Shown here: piece by piece, positions 8,609 through 16,687 of the stretch
Layout of the letters: each line of letters begins with the position of its first letter
Numbering within the stretch: position 1 is the first letter of the stretch
Assembly: GCA_017472145.1 (NCBI GenBank)
Contig: JAFUQX010000037.1
Coordinates: 1-55,559, forward strand
Direction: 5' to 3'
From: Ruminococcus sp.
GTDB taxonomy: Bacteria; Bacillota; Clostridia; Oscillospirales; Ruminococcaceae
Length of the DNA: 55,559 bases
The notes under the pieces: model-generated
Databases searched by the model: none
What the model was told of the DNA's origin: nothing
Seen by the model: the letters and a program-made list of their open reading frames with translations, nothing else
Translations under genes and position numbers: made by a program

Positions 8609-9571
8609 TCAATAGAATGTCGCAACCTCCTGCTCCGGAGCAGAGGTCATCACAACCTCCTGCACCTTGAGCACAGGGCCTTTTCCACGGTAGAGCTTGT
8701 GCTTCTCCACCTGGATCACAGCGGTGACATTCACCCACTGACGGCTCTGGAGTGCAGCAGACTTATCCCACTCCGCCACAACGCAGCAATAGGTAATATC
8801 ATCTGCGCAGCAGGTCATCACGTGACGTCCCACGGCAAACATACCCTTGGGGAACTTCTTGTCCACAGCTACAAGGCCGCGGAACTGAATGGTCTTTCCG
8901 TGATATTTCTGCGGTTCTTCCATAATATCCCGATACCACAGAGCATAGTCCGTATCCTTCAGCACGATCTTCGGCGCTTCAATATCAAAAGGAAGCGGAT
9001 CCTGGATATCGTCATACTCCACCTGGCCGTTTTCATATTCATAGGCAATATCTGCACGGCGGCTGGTGGTTCGCACGATCTTGTGCAGCTCCATCTTGTC
9101 CATATCACTGCGGAAGCGATTGAACACCACCAGATCAGTTGTATTCAGCTTATCCACAACCAGGCTGCGCATATTTGCATTATAATTCAGGAAGGTGGAG
9201 GCGTCCACGAACATCATTTCCTGGCAAACCGCCCAGTTGTCCGGCATACCGTTGAAAAGGCTGTTTAGCTGCCACATGCCGTTATATTCCACAACCACAC
9301 GCTCAGCACCCGTTTCCTTCATCAATGCGCTGAGGTTTTCAGGATTAAGCTCCTCCGGCGCCTCGATGGTGCGCAGATATACATCCTTATACGGATAGGA
9401 GGAGAGATCATATTCCTCCTCACCCTCCTCACAGAGCAGCAGCAGAGTCTTTTCCCCGTTGTTGAAGCGCTTGTCCTCCAATGTGCCCTGAATGAATTTG
9501 GTCTTGCCGGACTCCAGAAATCCGGTGAACAGATATACCGGAACATCCGGCTGATTCTGATTGCCTGCCAT
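8609..9571 (-). CDS. CobW-like P-loop protein with DUF1980/YcgQ-like C-terminal domain
   Basis: Residues 1-190 are a CobW/COG0523-like nucleotide-binding domain, with the P-loop variant FTGFLESGKTKF near residue 14 and NRFRSD as a possible base-recognition motif. The usual CxCC metal motif of metallochaperones is missing. The C-terminal 100 residues (HGKTIQFRGLVAV, VGRHVMTCCADDITYCCVVAEW) resemble the C-terminal domain of the YcgQ/TIGR03943 family, which is linked to zinc homeostasis in Bacillus. It starts 11 bp after the stop of the His-rich CobW gene and shares its promoter, so a joint metal-related role is likely. GGAGGGACAGT precedes the ATG. The domain match is from memory and should be treated as probable. 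Confidence 0.78.
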   Translation of the reverse strand: MAGNQNQPDVPVYLFTGFLESGKTKFIQGTLEDKRFNNGEKTLLLLCEEGEEEYDLSSYPYKDVYLRTIEAPEELNPENLSALMKETGAERVVVEYNGMWQLNSLFNGMPDNWAVCQEMMFVDASTFLNYNANMRSLVVDKLNTTDLVVFNRFRSDMDKMELHKIVRTTSRRADIAYEYENGQVEYDDIQDPLPFDIEAPKIVLKDTDYALWYRDIMEEPQKYHGKTIQFRGLVAVDKKFPKGMFAVGRHVMTCCADDITYCCVVAEWDKSAALQSRQWVNVTAVIQVEKHKLYRGKGPVLKVQEVVMTSAPEQEVATFY

Positions 9572-9582
9572 ACTGTCCCTCC

Positions 9583-10788
9583 TTATTCTGCGCAGAACAG
9601 CTTAGCAATGGCATCCTCGTGGATCTTAGAGCCAATGACACACAGCCGTCCGATCGTACCAGCGCTGCCGCTTCTTACATCCGGTGTGCCCGGAACATAA
9701 TCAAAGTGGATCCAGCTTCCGTCTGCACCTGCAACAATGCCCTTGGCCCGGAGAATCATGCCATAAGTCTCCTCATTCTCCAGAGCCTCCAGCGCAGCGG
9801 TGATCTCTTCCTTTGTATAGGTACGGGTCGTTTCCTTGCCCCAGCTTGTGAACACATCGTCCGCATGATGGTGACCATGATCGTGATGATGATGACCACA
9901 GCTGCATTCCTCGCCGTCCTCATGGTGATGGTGATGCTCGTGCTCATGGTCGTGATCATGATGATGACCGCAGCAGCACTCCTCGCCGTCCTCATGATGA
10001 TGGTGATGCTCGTGCTCATGGTCATGATCATGATGATGACCGCAGCAGCACTCCTCGCCGTCCTCATGATGATGGTGATGCTCGTGTTCATGGTCATGAT
10101 GATGACCGCAGCTGCATTCCTCGCCGTCCTCATGATGATGGTGATGGTGATGGTGCGCCTCCTCCTTCATCTGCTCCAGCTCATCCTGAAGGGTCGCACT
10201 GCGATTGATAGCAGCCAGAATCTGCTTGCCGGTCAGAGCATCCCAGTCCGTAGTAACCAGTGTCGCAGTCGGGTTTTCCTTGCGTACACGCTCAACTGCA
10301 TCGCCCAGCTTCTCCGGAGACAAGCCCGCTGTATGGCTGAGAATGATGCAGCTTGCATGCTGGATCTGGTTGTTGAAGAATTCACCGAAATTCTTCTGAT
10401 ACATCTTACATTTCTTCGCATCGACTACTGTAACATAGCCCTCCAGCTCTACATCCTCTGCATCAATACTCTGTACAGCCCGGATCACATCGCTGAGCTT
10501 GCCTACGCCGGACGGCTCAATGAGGATCCGATCCGGCGCATAGGTCTCCAGCACCTTCTTCAGCGCCTCGCCGAAATCGCCTACCAGACTACAGCAGATA
10601 CAGCCGCTGTTCATTTCCGTTACTGCAATGCCTGCATCCTGCAAAAATCCGCCGTCAATGCCGATTTCGCCGAATTCATTTTCAATCAGGACCAGCTTTT
10701 CGCCGGCATAGGCCTCGGCGATCAGCTTCTTGATCAGAGTGGTCTTTCCAGCTCCCAGAAAGCCGGAGAAAATATGAATCTTTGTCAT
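9583..10788 (-). CDS. CobW/COG0523 GTPase with His/Cys-rich metal-binding repeats
   Basis: A GTPase of the family that inserts or allocates zinc, cobalt or similar metals. Walker A is FSGFLGAGKTTLIKK at residue 7, CICCS near residue 63 is the metal motif, and LSHTAGLS is near the expected NKxD position. Between the GTPase domain and the C-terminal domain (YGMILRAKGIVAGADGSWIHFDYV) lies an insert of about 95 residues. It is made of near-identical units with His runs, EDGEEC, CCG or SCG and HDHEHEH. This points to high-capacity binding of zinc or nickel. I chose MTKIHIF at 10788 because it aligns with family starts; a TTG at 10812 is the only longer option. The ribosome-binding site is weak (AGAAAGAAG). 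Confidence 0.9.
   Translation of the reverse strand: MTKIHIFSGFLGAGKTTLIKKLIAEAYAGEKLVLIENEFGEIGIDGGFLQDAGIAVTEMNSGCICCSLVGDFGEALKKVLETYAPDRILIEPSGVGKLSDVIRAVQSIDAEDVELEGYVTVVDAKKCKMYQKNFGEFFNNQIQHASCIILSHTAGLSPEKLGDAVERVRKENPTATLVTTDWDALTGKQILAAINRSATLQDELEQMKEEAHHHHHHHHEDGEECSCGHHHDHEHEHHHHHEDGEECCCGHHHDHDHEHEHHHHHEDGEECCCGHHHDHDHEHEHHHHHEDGEECSCGHHHHDHGHHHADDVFTSWGKETTRTYTKEEITAALEALENEETYGMILRAKGIVAGADGSWIHFDYVPGTPDVRSGSAGTIGRLCVIGSKIHEDAIAKLFCAE
9866..10155 (-). repeat. In-frame tandem repeats encoding His/Cys-rich metal-binding units
   Basis: Four units of about 24 codons (about 72 bp), the last one degenerate, encode HHHHHEDGEECxCGHHH-type segments. Copies two and three are almost identical at nucleotide level, which suggests recent expansion by slippage or recombination. 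Confidence 0.9.
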
Positions 10789-10845
10789 TTTACAACGCTT
10801 CTTTCTCATCAATAGTCAAGGTTTACATGCTTATACACATAAAAT

Positions 10846-10874
10846 AGTATATCACATTTGCTCCATAGATGCAA
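10846..10874 (-). promoter_or_regulatory. Promoter for the two CobW-family genes
   Basis: Minus strand TTGCAT (10874-10869), 17-bp spacer, TATACT (10851-10846). The -10 region and downstream 15 bases match those of the promoter at 24398-24426. I saw no clear Zur-type palindrome. Confidence 0.75.
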
Positions 10875-10905
10875 GCAGTTTTCCACAGCCTTTTATGAAT
10901 ATTTT

Positions 10906-12504
10906 TCACTTCCAGCCGCCTGCTGCCATATTCGTGATCACTTCCCTGAAAACCGGAGCGGCGGCATCGTTGCCATAGCCGCCGTCCTCGGCCAGAACGG
11001 TAACCACATATTTCGGGTCATGTGCCGGATAGAAACCTGTAATCCAGCCATGGCAGTATTCCTCTCCATCCTCATCAAAGCGTCCGGTCTGGGCGGTGGA
11101 GGTCTTTGCGCCTACAGCGGTATTCTCCGGCCGCCCCTGAAAGCTGCTGTTACCGTAGGCCGCAGCGATCATCATCCGGCGAAGGCGCTCGGCCGTTTCC
11201 GGCTCGATGACCTGCTCGCCCTTGTTTTTTTCCTCATGCTCCACCGTTTTTCCGTCATCCGATGTTCCGCGGACAAGACGCACCTCCGGAAGCACACCGC
11301 CATTGGCAATGGCACAGGTCATACGGGCGATCTGGAGGGGCGAAGCCGTAAGCCGTCCCTGCCCGAAGCAGAAATTGGCCTTCTCAGCCGGAAGCTGAAG
11401 CTCCGGAATGGTGGGCATGGTTCCGGCGGATGCCACTATGCTTTCCGAGAGAGAGATCTCCCGGCCAAAGCCCCATTCAGCGGCTGTTTCAAACAGCTCC
11501 CGCACAGAGAGCTTCTGGCTCATAGCGATAAAATAGGGGTTACAGGAGTGAATCAGGGCCGTTTCCAGATTCTCCATTCCATGCCCGGCCTGATCGTGAC
11601 AGCGGAAAAGCTGTGTACCGATTCGGATGCTTCCGGTACAATCATACAACAGGTCATCCTCGCCAGATTCCAACGCGGCCGCCGCAGGGATCAGCTTAAA
11701 AATCGAACCAACCGGATAGGCATACAGTGCACGATTGATAAAGGGGCTGTCCTCGGAGGAAAGAGCCTTCTCCATTTCCGAGAGCTGATAGGAGGGCACG
11801 CTTTCCATTCCCAGAATATCACCGCTCCGGGCCTCCAGCACAAGGACACACCCCTTTTCCAGCTTGGATGCAGCTTCCTCGCAGATCTGCTGAATTCCGA
11901 TATCCAGCGTAGTCACAACGCCCTCTACCACCTGAGGAGCATTGCGGATGAGAGCCGTTTCCCCGGAGAGCACGCCGCCCGTTCCGTCCACCTCAAAGGT
12001 CACAGAGGATTGCTCCCTTGTACTGCGCAGGAAAGCATCATAATCCACTTCCAGCCCGGCTACCCCTGCGCCATCCTGGGTATATCCCACAATATGCTGA
12101 GCGATCTGATATTCCTCATTGCGAACCGGCACATCAAATACAAACACATCCTCCGATGGAATATCATCCGTATCCACCGGACAGGTAAAGGGCGTGCCGT
12201 ACACCAGCCGCTCATAGAAGGCCTCTGTATCTGTCAGATGAGGAAGCAGAGCGGAGACGGCCTCACTGGTGGGATTCACCACAGCCACATGCTCTGCGCT
12301 CCGATTGATGAGCGGCTCAAAATTCCGGTCATAAATCGTACCATTGGTTACCGGCAATGTAACGGTATACCGCCCCTGCTGCTGAGCGGCTTCCTTATAT
12401 TCAGCAGTGGTGCTGTGCCGGGCCAGCTGAATGAGGATCGCACAGCAGAAAATCGTCATCACCAGCCGGAGAAGTGCAAGTCTTGGATTTCGTTTCTGAT
12501 TCAT
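10906..12504 (-). CDS. Class B penicillin-binding protein (transpeptidase)
   Basis: A membrane-anchored D,D-transpeptidase that cross-links peptidoglycan outside the cell. One N-terminal membrane segment (residues 8-28) is followed by the dimerisation region typical of FtsI/SpoVD-type proteins and the transpeptidase domain. The active-site tetrad is SIFK at 267-270, the SxN motif is SCN at 320-322, and the third motif reads KTS at 467-469 instead of the usual KTG. The start MNQKRNPR at 12504 is preceded by GGGAGGGATTTTT; the open frame extends 12 codons further without a site. At 532 residues it is shorter than most SpoVD proteins and has no PASTA domain. Its exact role (division, elongation or sporulation) is unclear. 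Confidence 0.9.
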   Translation of the reverse strand: MNQKRNPRLALLRLVMTIFCCAILIQLARHSTTAEYKEAAQQQGRYTVTLPVTNGTIYDRNFEPLINRSAEHVAVVNPTSEAVSALLPHLTDTEAFYERLVYGTPFTCPVDTDDIPSEDVFVFDVPVRNEEYQIAQHIVGYTQDGAGVAGLEVDYDAFLRSTREQSSVTFEVDGTGGVLSGETALIRNAPQVVEGVVTTLDIGIQQICEEAASKLEKGCVLVLEARSGDILGMESVPSYQLSEMEKALSSEDSPFINRALYAYPVGSIFKLIPAAAALESGEDDLLYDCTGSIRIGTQLFRCHDQAGHGMENLETALIHSCNPYFIAMSQKLSVRELFETAAEWGFGREISLSESIVASAGTMPTIPELQLPAEKANFCFGQGRLTASPLQIARMTCAIANGGVLPEVRLVRGTSDDGKTVEHEEKNKGEQVIEPETAERLRRMMIAAAYGNSSFQGRPENTAVGAKTSTAQTGRFDEDGEEYCHGWITGFYPAHDPKYVVTVLAEDGGYGNDAAAPVFREVITNMAAGGWK

Positions 12505-12592
12505 AAAAATCCCTCCCTTGGGTAGTATGAACCAGATCACGCTGGAATAAACAGAAACGCCCGGAGCATACCAAGCTCCGGACGAATATATG

Positions 12593-13045
12593 TCACTTTA
12601 TGATCTCTGCGGAATCCAGTACGATGGTAAACGGGCCATCGTTGCACAGCTCCACCTTCATGTCTGCACCGAACACACCGCCCTCTACAACAGGGATGGT
12701 TCTGCGGCAGTATTCCATGAAATACTCATACAGAGCATTGGCCTGGTCCGGCTTCCCCGCATGGATGAAGCTGGGCCGATTGCCTTTGCGGCAGTCTGCA
12801 TACAGGGTAAACTGGGACACCACCAGAAGCTGGCCGCCCACATCCTGTAAGGACAGATTTGTTTTGTCATTTTCATCCGCAAAGATACGCATGCGGATCA
12901 TTTTATCTGCCATTTTCTCGGCAATTTCCTTTGTATCCTCCATGCCCACTCCCAACAGAACGAGAAAGCCCTGCCCGATCTGTCCGGTGATCGCTCCGTC
13001 CACTGTTACCTTTGCGTGCTGCACACGCTGAATGACCATTCTCAT
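12593..13045 (-). CDS. dtd: D-aminoacyl-tRNA deacylase
   Basis: A cytoplasmic proofreading enzyme that hydrolyses D-amino acids wrongly attached to tRNA. The 150-residue protein has the family motifs SQFTLYAD near residue 78, KGNRPSF, and the cross-subunit Gly-cisPro motif in NDGPFT near the C-terminus. GGVFGADM is also typical. The start ATG at 13045 follows AAGGAGAGGAAACGT; a second in-frame ATG is two codons later. It lies 13 bp after the DUF5662-like gene and is probably cotranscribed with it. Confidence 0.95.
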   Translation of the reverse strand: MRMVIQRVQHAKVTVDGAITGQIGQGFLVLLGVGMEDTKEIAEKMADKMIRMRIFADENDKTNLSLQDVGGQLLVVSQFTLYADCRKGNRPSFIHAGKPDQANALYEYFMEYCRRTIPVVEGGVFGADMKVELCNDGPFTIVLDSAEIIK

Positions 13046-13058
13046 ACGTTTCCTCTCC

Positions 13059-13595
13059 TTAATATCCCTCTTTGACCAGCTTCCGCACAGCGGCGAAGGC
13101 CGCCTTCTCTCCCTGTTCCGCAAGGATCGTCAGCAGCTCCATGAGCTTCTGCTCGGTTTCCGGATGAAGCAGGCCGTTCTTCCGGGCGTTTGAATTCTGA
13201 AAGTAAATCAGGGCGCTGTCCGCTTTGTAGTCCTTGCCCTGATAAATTTTGCTGGCAGCCACACGGTCGCAGAACATCTCGGCCACAAAGCGAGCCGGCA
13301 TTTTTACAGGCTCAATGCGTTTGGTGACACGGCTGTAATCCTGCCAATATTCAAAATGATGGCGGTTTCTGCCTTTATGGTGCATCCATGCAAGGGAATA
13401 GCCCAGATCATCCCGTTCTGCTTCGTTGGGGCTGCGTGTACCGAGATAATACCGTGCACCGGGAATAAATTCAGTAGGCGTATATTTGGATAGATCATGC
13501 CGCAGGCCCTGCCACAGAATGCCGCATTTTGCGCAGTGGACGATGACCTTGTGACGATGTCGGGTGATGGTTCTGAAATGCTGCCAGGCCTTCAC
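13059..13595 (-). CDS. DUF5662-like protein
   Basis: A 178-residue soluble protein with the look of the DUF5662 family that is common in Firmicutes and phages. Recognisable parts are [20 protein letters not shown] near residue 20, [24 protein letters not shown] near residue 73 and [16 protein letters not shown]. The conserved His and Asp residues suggest a metal-binding helical fold, but no biochemical role is known to me. It starts with GTG at 13595 behind GGAGGCATTCCT. It is the first gene of a unit with dtd. Confidence 0.82.
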   Translation of the reverse strand: MKAWQHFRTITRHRHKVIVHCAKCGILWQGLRHDLSKYTPTEFIPGARYYLGTRSPNEAERDDLGYSLAWMHHKGRNRHHFEYWQDYSRVTKRIEPVKMPARFVAEMFCDRVAASKIYQGKDYKADSALIYFQNSNARKNGLLHPETEQKLMELLTILAEQGEKAAFAAVRKLVKEGY

Positions 13596-13624
13596 AGGAA
13601 TGCCTCCTTTTCCGTTTTTCTCTT

Positions 13625-13653
13625 ATTATAGCATATTCCCCGGCATTTGAAAA
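13625..13653 (-). promoter_or_regulatory. Probable promoter for DUF5662-like gene and dtd
   Basis: TATAAT at 13630-13625 is perfect; the -35 at 17 bp is the weak TTTTCA (13653-13648). Confidence 0.55.
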
Positions 13654-13730
13654 GACCCTGACAGAAAAAGGAATGAAAATCAACCGCCGTCCGGCGCAGA
13701 AAGAAAAGCTCAGCAATACAGCTTTGTTCC

Positions 13731-14042
13731 TTACACAAGCCGATTATAAATCGTATGCAAAAGCCCGAACACAGCAATTGTGCCGACAAAACAAATTGCA
13801 ACTTTTAAAACCAGCCAGCCAGCAGACCCCTTGAAGCGCTTATCACGAAACAGATGCACAAGAAGCGGAAGGAGCGGAATCCACGGCAGATAAAACAGCA
13901 GCGAATACGCAAAAGAAAAGGTCTCGCTCACCGTAAGAAGCCCTTGACTTTCCGAGGCCTTGATGAATGTCCATGACACATTCAGAATGACGTACAAAGC
14001 GGCACTGATTATAATATTTCTGATGACGGATCTTTTCGTCAA
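13731..14042 (-). CDS. Small membrane protein, function unknown
   Basis: About 103 residues with three hydrophobic stretches: IIISAALYVILNVSWTFI, FAYSLLFYLPWIPLLPLLVHL and VLKVAICFVGTIAVFGLL. The short loop between the last two is basic (RDKRFKG). I choose the TTG start at 14042 because GGGAGGTATCCGTT lies in front of it. The longer frame from ATG 14084 begins inside the glgA terminator hairpin and has no ribosome-binding site. No family recognised. It may depend on read-through from glgA or on a promoter I cannot see. Confidence 0.6.
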   Translation of the reverse strand: MTKRSVIRNIIISAALYVILNVSWTFIKASESQGLLTVSETFSFAYSLLFYLPWIPLLPLLVHLFRDKRFKGSAGWLVLKVAICFVGTIAVFGLLHTIYNRLV

Positions 14043-14058
14043 AACGGATACCTCCCTC

Positions 14059-14092
14059 AAAAAAGGCTGCATTGTATGAAACATGCAGCCTT
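14059..14092 (-). terminator. Terminator after glgA
   Basis: GGCTGCAT (14090-14083) pairs with ATGCAGCC (14072-14065), extended by A-T pairs, with TTTTTT following on the minus strand. Confidence 0.85.
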
Positions 14093-14104
14093 TCTGTTCA
14101 ATCT

Positions 14105-15568
14105 TTAACCCTGCATACCACGCAGAATCCAGTCATACATACCCTGATACTGGAGAGCGGAGCTGCCCCAGGAGAAGTCCTTCTCCATGCCGCGGGTGAT
14201 GATATCATTCCAATCCTGGCGGTACTCAAAGTAGATCTTCTTTGCATAATTGATGGTGTACAGCAAATCCTCCGCATTGTAATGCTGGAAGGTAAAGCCT
14301 GTACCGCACTTTTCGTACTCATTGTACGACTCAACAGTATCCTTCAGACCGCCGGTTTCACGCACGATCGGCACTGTACCATAGCGCAGGGAGATCAGCT
14401 GTGTCAGGCCGCACGGCTCAAACCGGGACGGCACCAGCATGGCATCCGCAGCAGCATACAGCTTGTGTGCCAGTGCATCAGAATAGAAAATATTCGCAGA
14501 AACACGATCCGGATGCTTGCCCTGATAGTAGCGGAACATATCCTCATACTTGGATTCACCTGTACCAATGACAACCAGCTGTGTAAACTCATCAGTGATC
14601 CGGTCTGCAATCCAGTCTACCAGATCCAGACCCTTCTGGTCGGTCAGACGGGAGATAATGGCGATCATGAACTTATTCTCATCCACCGGCAGGCCCAGCT
14701 CCTCCTGAAGCGCCTTCTTTGCCAGCTTCTTCTGCTCCACCGCATTCTGCACATTGTAATGCACAGAGATCTTCGGGTCGGTCTCCGGGTTGTATACATC
14801 ATAGTCAATGCCGTTGAGGATACCTCTCAGAGAACGTGCTCTTGCACAGAGCAGACCATCCAGCTGCTCACCATAGTACGGGGTCTTGATCTCCTCCGCA
14901 TAGGTCTCACTAACCGTTGTGATATAGTCCGCATAGACCAGGCCGCCCTTGAGCATGTTGGCATCCTTCTTGAACTCCAGCTTATCCGGCGTGAACATAT
15001 AGTCCGGAAGAGCCGTATTATACAGGAAGTGACGGATATCCCACACACCCTGGAACTTCAGGTTATGTATGGTCATAATGGTCTTTGTGCCCCAGTAGAA
15101 GCTGTGAGACGCAAAGGTGCTGCGCAGAAATACCGGAATCATGCCAGCCTGCCAGTCGTGACAGTGGATGATATCCGGGCGGAAGCCAATGACCGGCATA
15201 ACAGCCAGCACCGCCTTGGAATAGAAGATAAAGCGCTCGATATCCCACATCGTAGAGCTGGTGTAGGGTGTGTCGCACTTGAAGTAGTACTCATTATCAA
15301 TAAAGTAGAACTTGATGCCCTCGTATTCATACTCCATGATACCCACGAACATCTTATCGTGGCGCTGACCGTAGTCCATATAGAAGCTGGTCACATGGCG
15401 GAACTGTCCTCTGTACTCCCACGGAATACAGGTGTAGTTCGGCAGAATTACACGTACATCATACTCCCCTTTATAGAGGCTCTTGGGCAGAGCGCCCACA
15501 ACATCGGCCAGACCGCCGGTTTTTACAAAAGGAACACATTCGGATGCTGCAAATAAAATATTTTTCAT
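14105..15568 (-). CDS. glgA: Glycogen synthase (ADP-glucose type, GT5)
   Basis: Transfers glucose from ADP-glucose to the growing alpha-1,4-glucan of glycogen. The 487-residue length is typical. The N-terminus SECVPFVKTGGLADVVGALP carries the KTGGL ADP-glucose motif, and RFEPCGLTQLISLRYGT near residue 370 is the nucleotide-binding loop with the catalytic Glu. The ATG at 15568 has no good ribosome-binding site directly upstream. A GGAGAG lies about 45 bases earlier, before a nine-codon GTG leader frame (see Findings). It has its own promoter and terminator. Together with glgB 5 kb away it completes chain building; glgC is not in the window. Confidence 0.95.
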   Translation of the reverse strand: MKNILFAASECVPFVKTGGLADVVGALPKSLYKGEYDVRVILPNYTCIPWEYRGQFRHVTSFYMDYGQRHDKMFVGIMEYEYEGIKFYFIDNEYYFKCDTPYTSSTMWDIERFIFYSKAVLAVMPVIGFRPDIIHCHDWQAGMIPVFLRSTFASHSFYWGTKTIMTIHNLKFQGVWDIRHFLYNTALPDYMFTPDKLEFKKDANMLKGGLVYADYITTVSETYAEEIKTPYYGEQLDGLLCARARSLRGILNGIDYDVYNPETDPKISVHYNVQNAVEQKKLAKKALQEELGLPVDENKFMIAIISRLTDQKGLDLVDWIADRITDEFTQLVVIGTGESKYEDMFRYYQGKHPDRVSANIFYSDALAHKLYAAADAMLVPSRFEPCGLTQLISLRYGTVPIVRETGGLKDTVESYNEYEKCGTGFTFQHYNAEDLLYTINYAKKIYFEYRQDWNDIITRGMEKDFSWGSSALQYQGMYDWILRGMQG

Positions 15569-15659
15569 AACACTATATTCATATGCAAAATCTCAGGATT
15601 TCGCACACAAACTCTCCTTTCGCCGTATTCTCACGGAAGCGCACATGCCCCGCTCCTTT

Positions 15660-15688
15660 ATTATACAACTTTTCTCACCAATCGTCAA
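15660..15688 (-). promoter_or_regulatory. Promoter for glgA
   Basis: Minus strand TTGACG (15688-15683), 17-bp spacer, TATAAT (15665-15660). Confidence 0.8.
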
Positions 15689-15763
15689 GGGCTTTTGGAA
15701 AATATTTTCGGTGAAAATGTACAAAATTCAACACATATCCTGCTGAATTTCATATCCCGGAAA

Positions 15764-15798
15764 AAGATAAAGAGACGATCGCTTCTGCAATCGTCTCT
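15764..15798 (-). terminator. Terminator after the 15807-16667 dockerin gene
   Basis: AGAGACGAT (15798-15790) pairs with ATCGTCTCT (15779-15771), followed by TTATCTTTTT on the minus strand. Confidence 0.8.
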
Positions 15799-15806
15799 TG
15801 TGATAT

Positions 15807-16667
15807 TTATTCAGGGGTTACCGGCAGAGTCTCCACCTTTTCCAGAATGTACTCCAGAAGGGCCGTAGCATCCGATGCATTGATCAGACCATCTGCACAG
15901 CAGTCCGCCAATGCATTCTGCTCATCAGAAGCCTGCATCGTACCGGCAGTGATTTTCTTGATGGCTACAACGTCCCTGAGGGATATCTGACCGTCCAGAT
16001 TTACATCCCCAATGCCAATTACAACGGTTTCTGCAATTGCTTCAGTAGTTGTAGCGGGCAGAAGACATCCTGGCAGCAACGCACCATCCGCTTCCTCTGG
16101 CAAATCCGTCCAGTACGGGTCAGAATAGGCGATCTCACCGAATACCAGGTCCGTTTCGCCTTGTTCTATCCCAACCGCACCGGTATAGCTGTACATCGTT
16201 CCGTCAACATAAACCAATCCGCACGGGAATCTATCCACCCATGCACGGCCAAACAGAATTTTTCCATTGTTGTCCAGCCCTTCTTCTACATACGCCAGAT
16301 CATATTCACTATAGCCAGCAAAGCATGTTTCTACGCCGTCCTCAAACTGCTTGGTGCTCAGTCCCACGACTTCACCATTCAAGGATACGATTCGTATATA
16401 CACACCTTCATCCACGGCCATATCATAGAAATTGTAGTAATAATACGGCTCACTGAGCGTCAGCGTAGTCAGCTCGGCTTCTGTTTTGTCATAGAAGTGA
16501 TAATAAACCACTTCATCATACCACTCCTGAAGCTGATCTGCGTCAAGGTCAGCACTGACAGAAGGATATTCATTTGCATCCTGCACGGCAAAAGCATGCA
16601 TACCCAGACAAGACATGCTCATTACACCTGCAAGAAGGACGGATAGTACCTTTGTTCCTTTCATCAT
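15807..16667 (-). CDS. Secreted dockerin protein, propeptide-like N-terminal domain
   Basis: A signal peptide (MMKGTKVLSVLLAGVMSMSC to AFA) leads a 286-residue protein. The last 70 residues are a type I-like dockerin with two calcium-binding segments, GDVNLDGQISLRDVVAIKK and ADCCADGLINASDATALLEY, so it should attach to a scaffoldin. The middle 170 residues (LTLSEPYYYYNFYD, VSLNGEVVGLSTKQFEDG) are not a known enzyme. They resemble in outline the N-terminal part of the papain-fold peptidase encoded immediately upstream. A role as a docked propeptide-like inhibitor or partner is inference. The start at 16667 follows GAAAGGATGATTTTT. It is about 20 bp from the preceding gene, so the two share a transcript. 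Confidence 0.85.
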   Translation of the reverse strand: MMKGTKVLSVLLAGVMSMSCLGMHAFAVQDANEYPSVSADLDADQLQEWYDEVVYYHFYDKTEAELTTLTLSEPYYYYNFYDMAVDEGVYIRIVSLNGEVVGLSTKQFEDGVETCFAGYSEYDLAYVEEGLDNNGKILFGRAWVDRFPCGLVYVDGTMYSYTGAVGIEQGETDLVFGEIAYSDPYWTDLPEEADGALLPGCLLPATTTEAIAETVVIGIGDVNLDGQISLRDVVAIKKITAGTMQASDEQNALADCCADGLINASDATALLEYILEKVETLPVTPE

Positions 16668-16687
16668 AAAAATCATCCTTTCTCTAA

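Noticed and set aside
6602-9268. 888-codon plus-strand open frame
   Set aside because: It is the complement of the ABC-F and CobW-like genes; no ribosome-binding site or protein-like composition.
9866-10155. Possible CRISPR-like direct repeats
   Set aside because: Units are contiguous, in frame and coding; there are no spacers.
9619-10815. 398-codon plus-strand frame with Met/Val-rich repeats
   Set aside because: It is the antisense of the His-rich CobW repeats.
13731-14084. Longer start (ATG 14084) for the small membrane protein
   Set aside because: The ATG lies inside the glgA terminator hairpin and has no ribosome-binding site; the TTG at 14042 has one.
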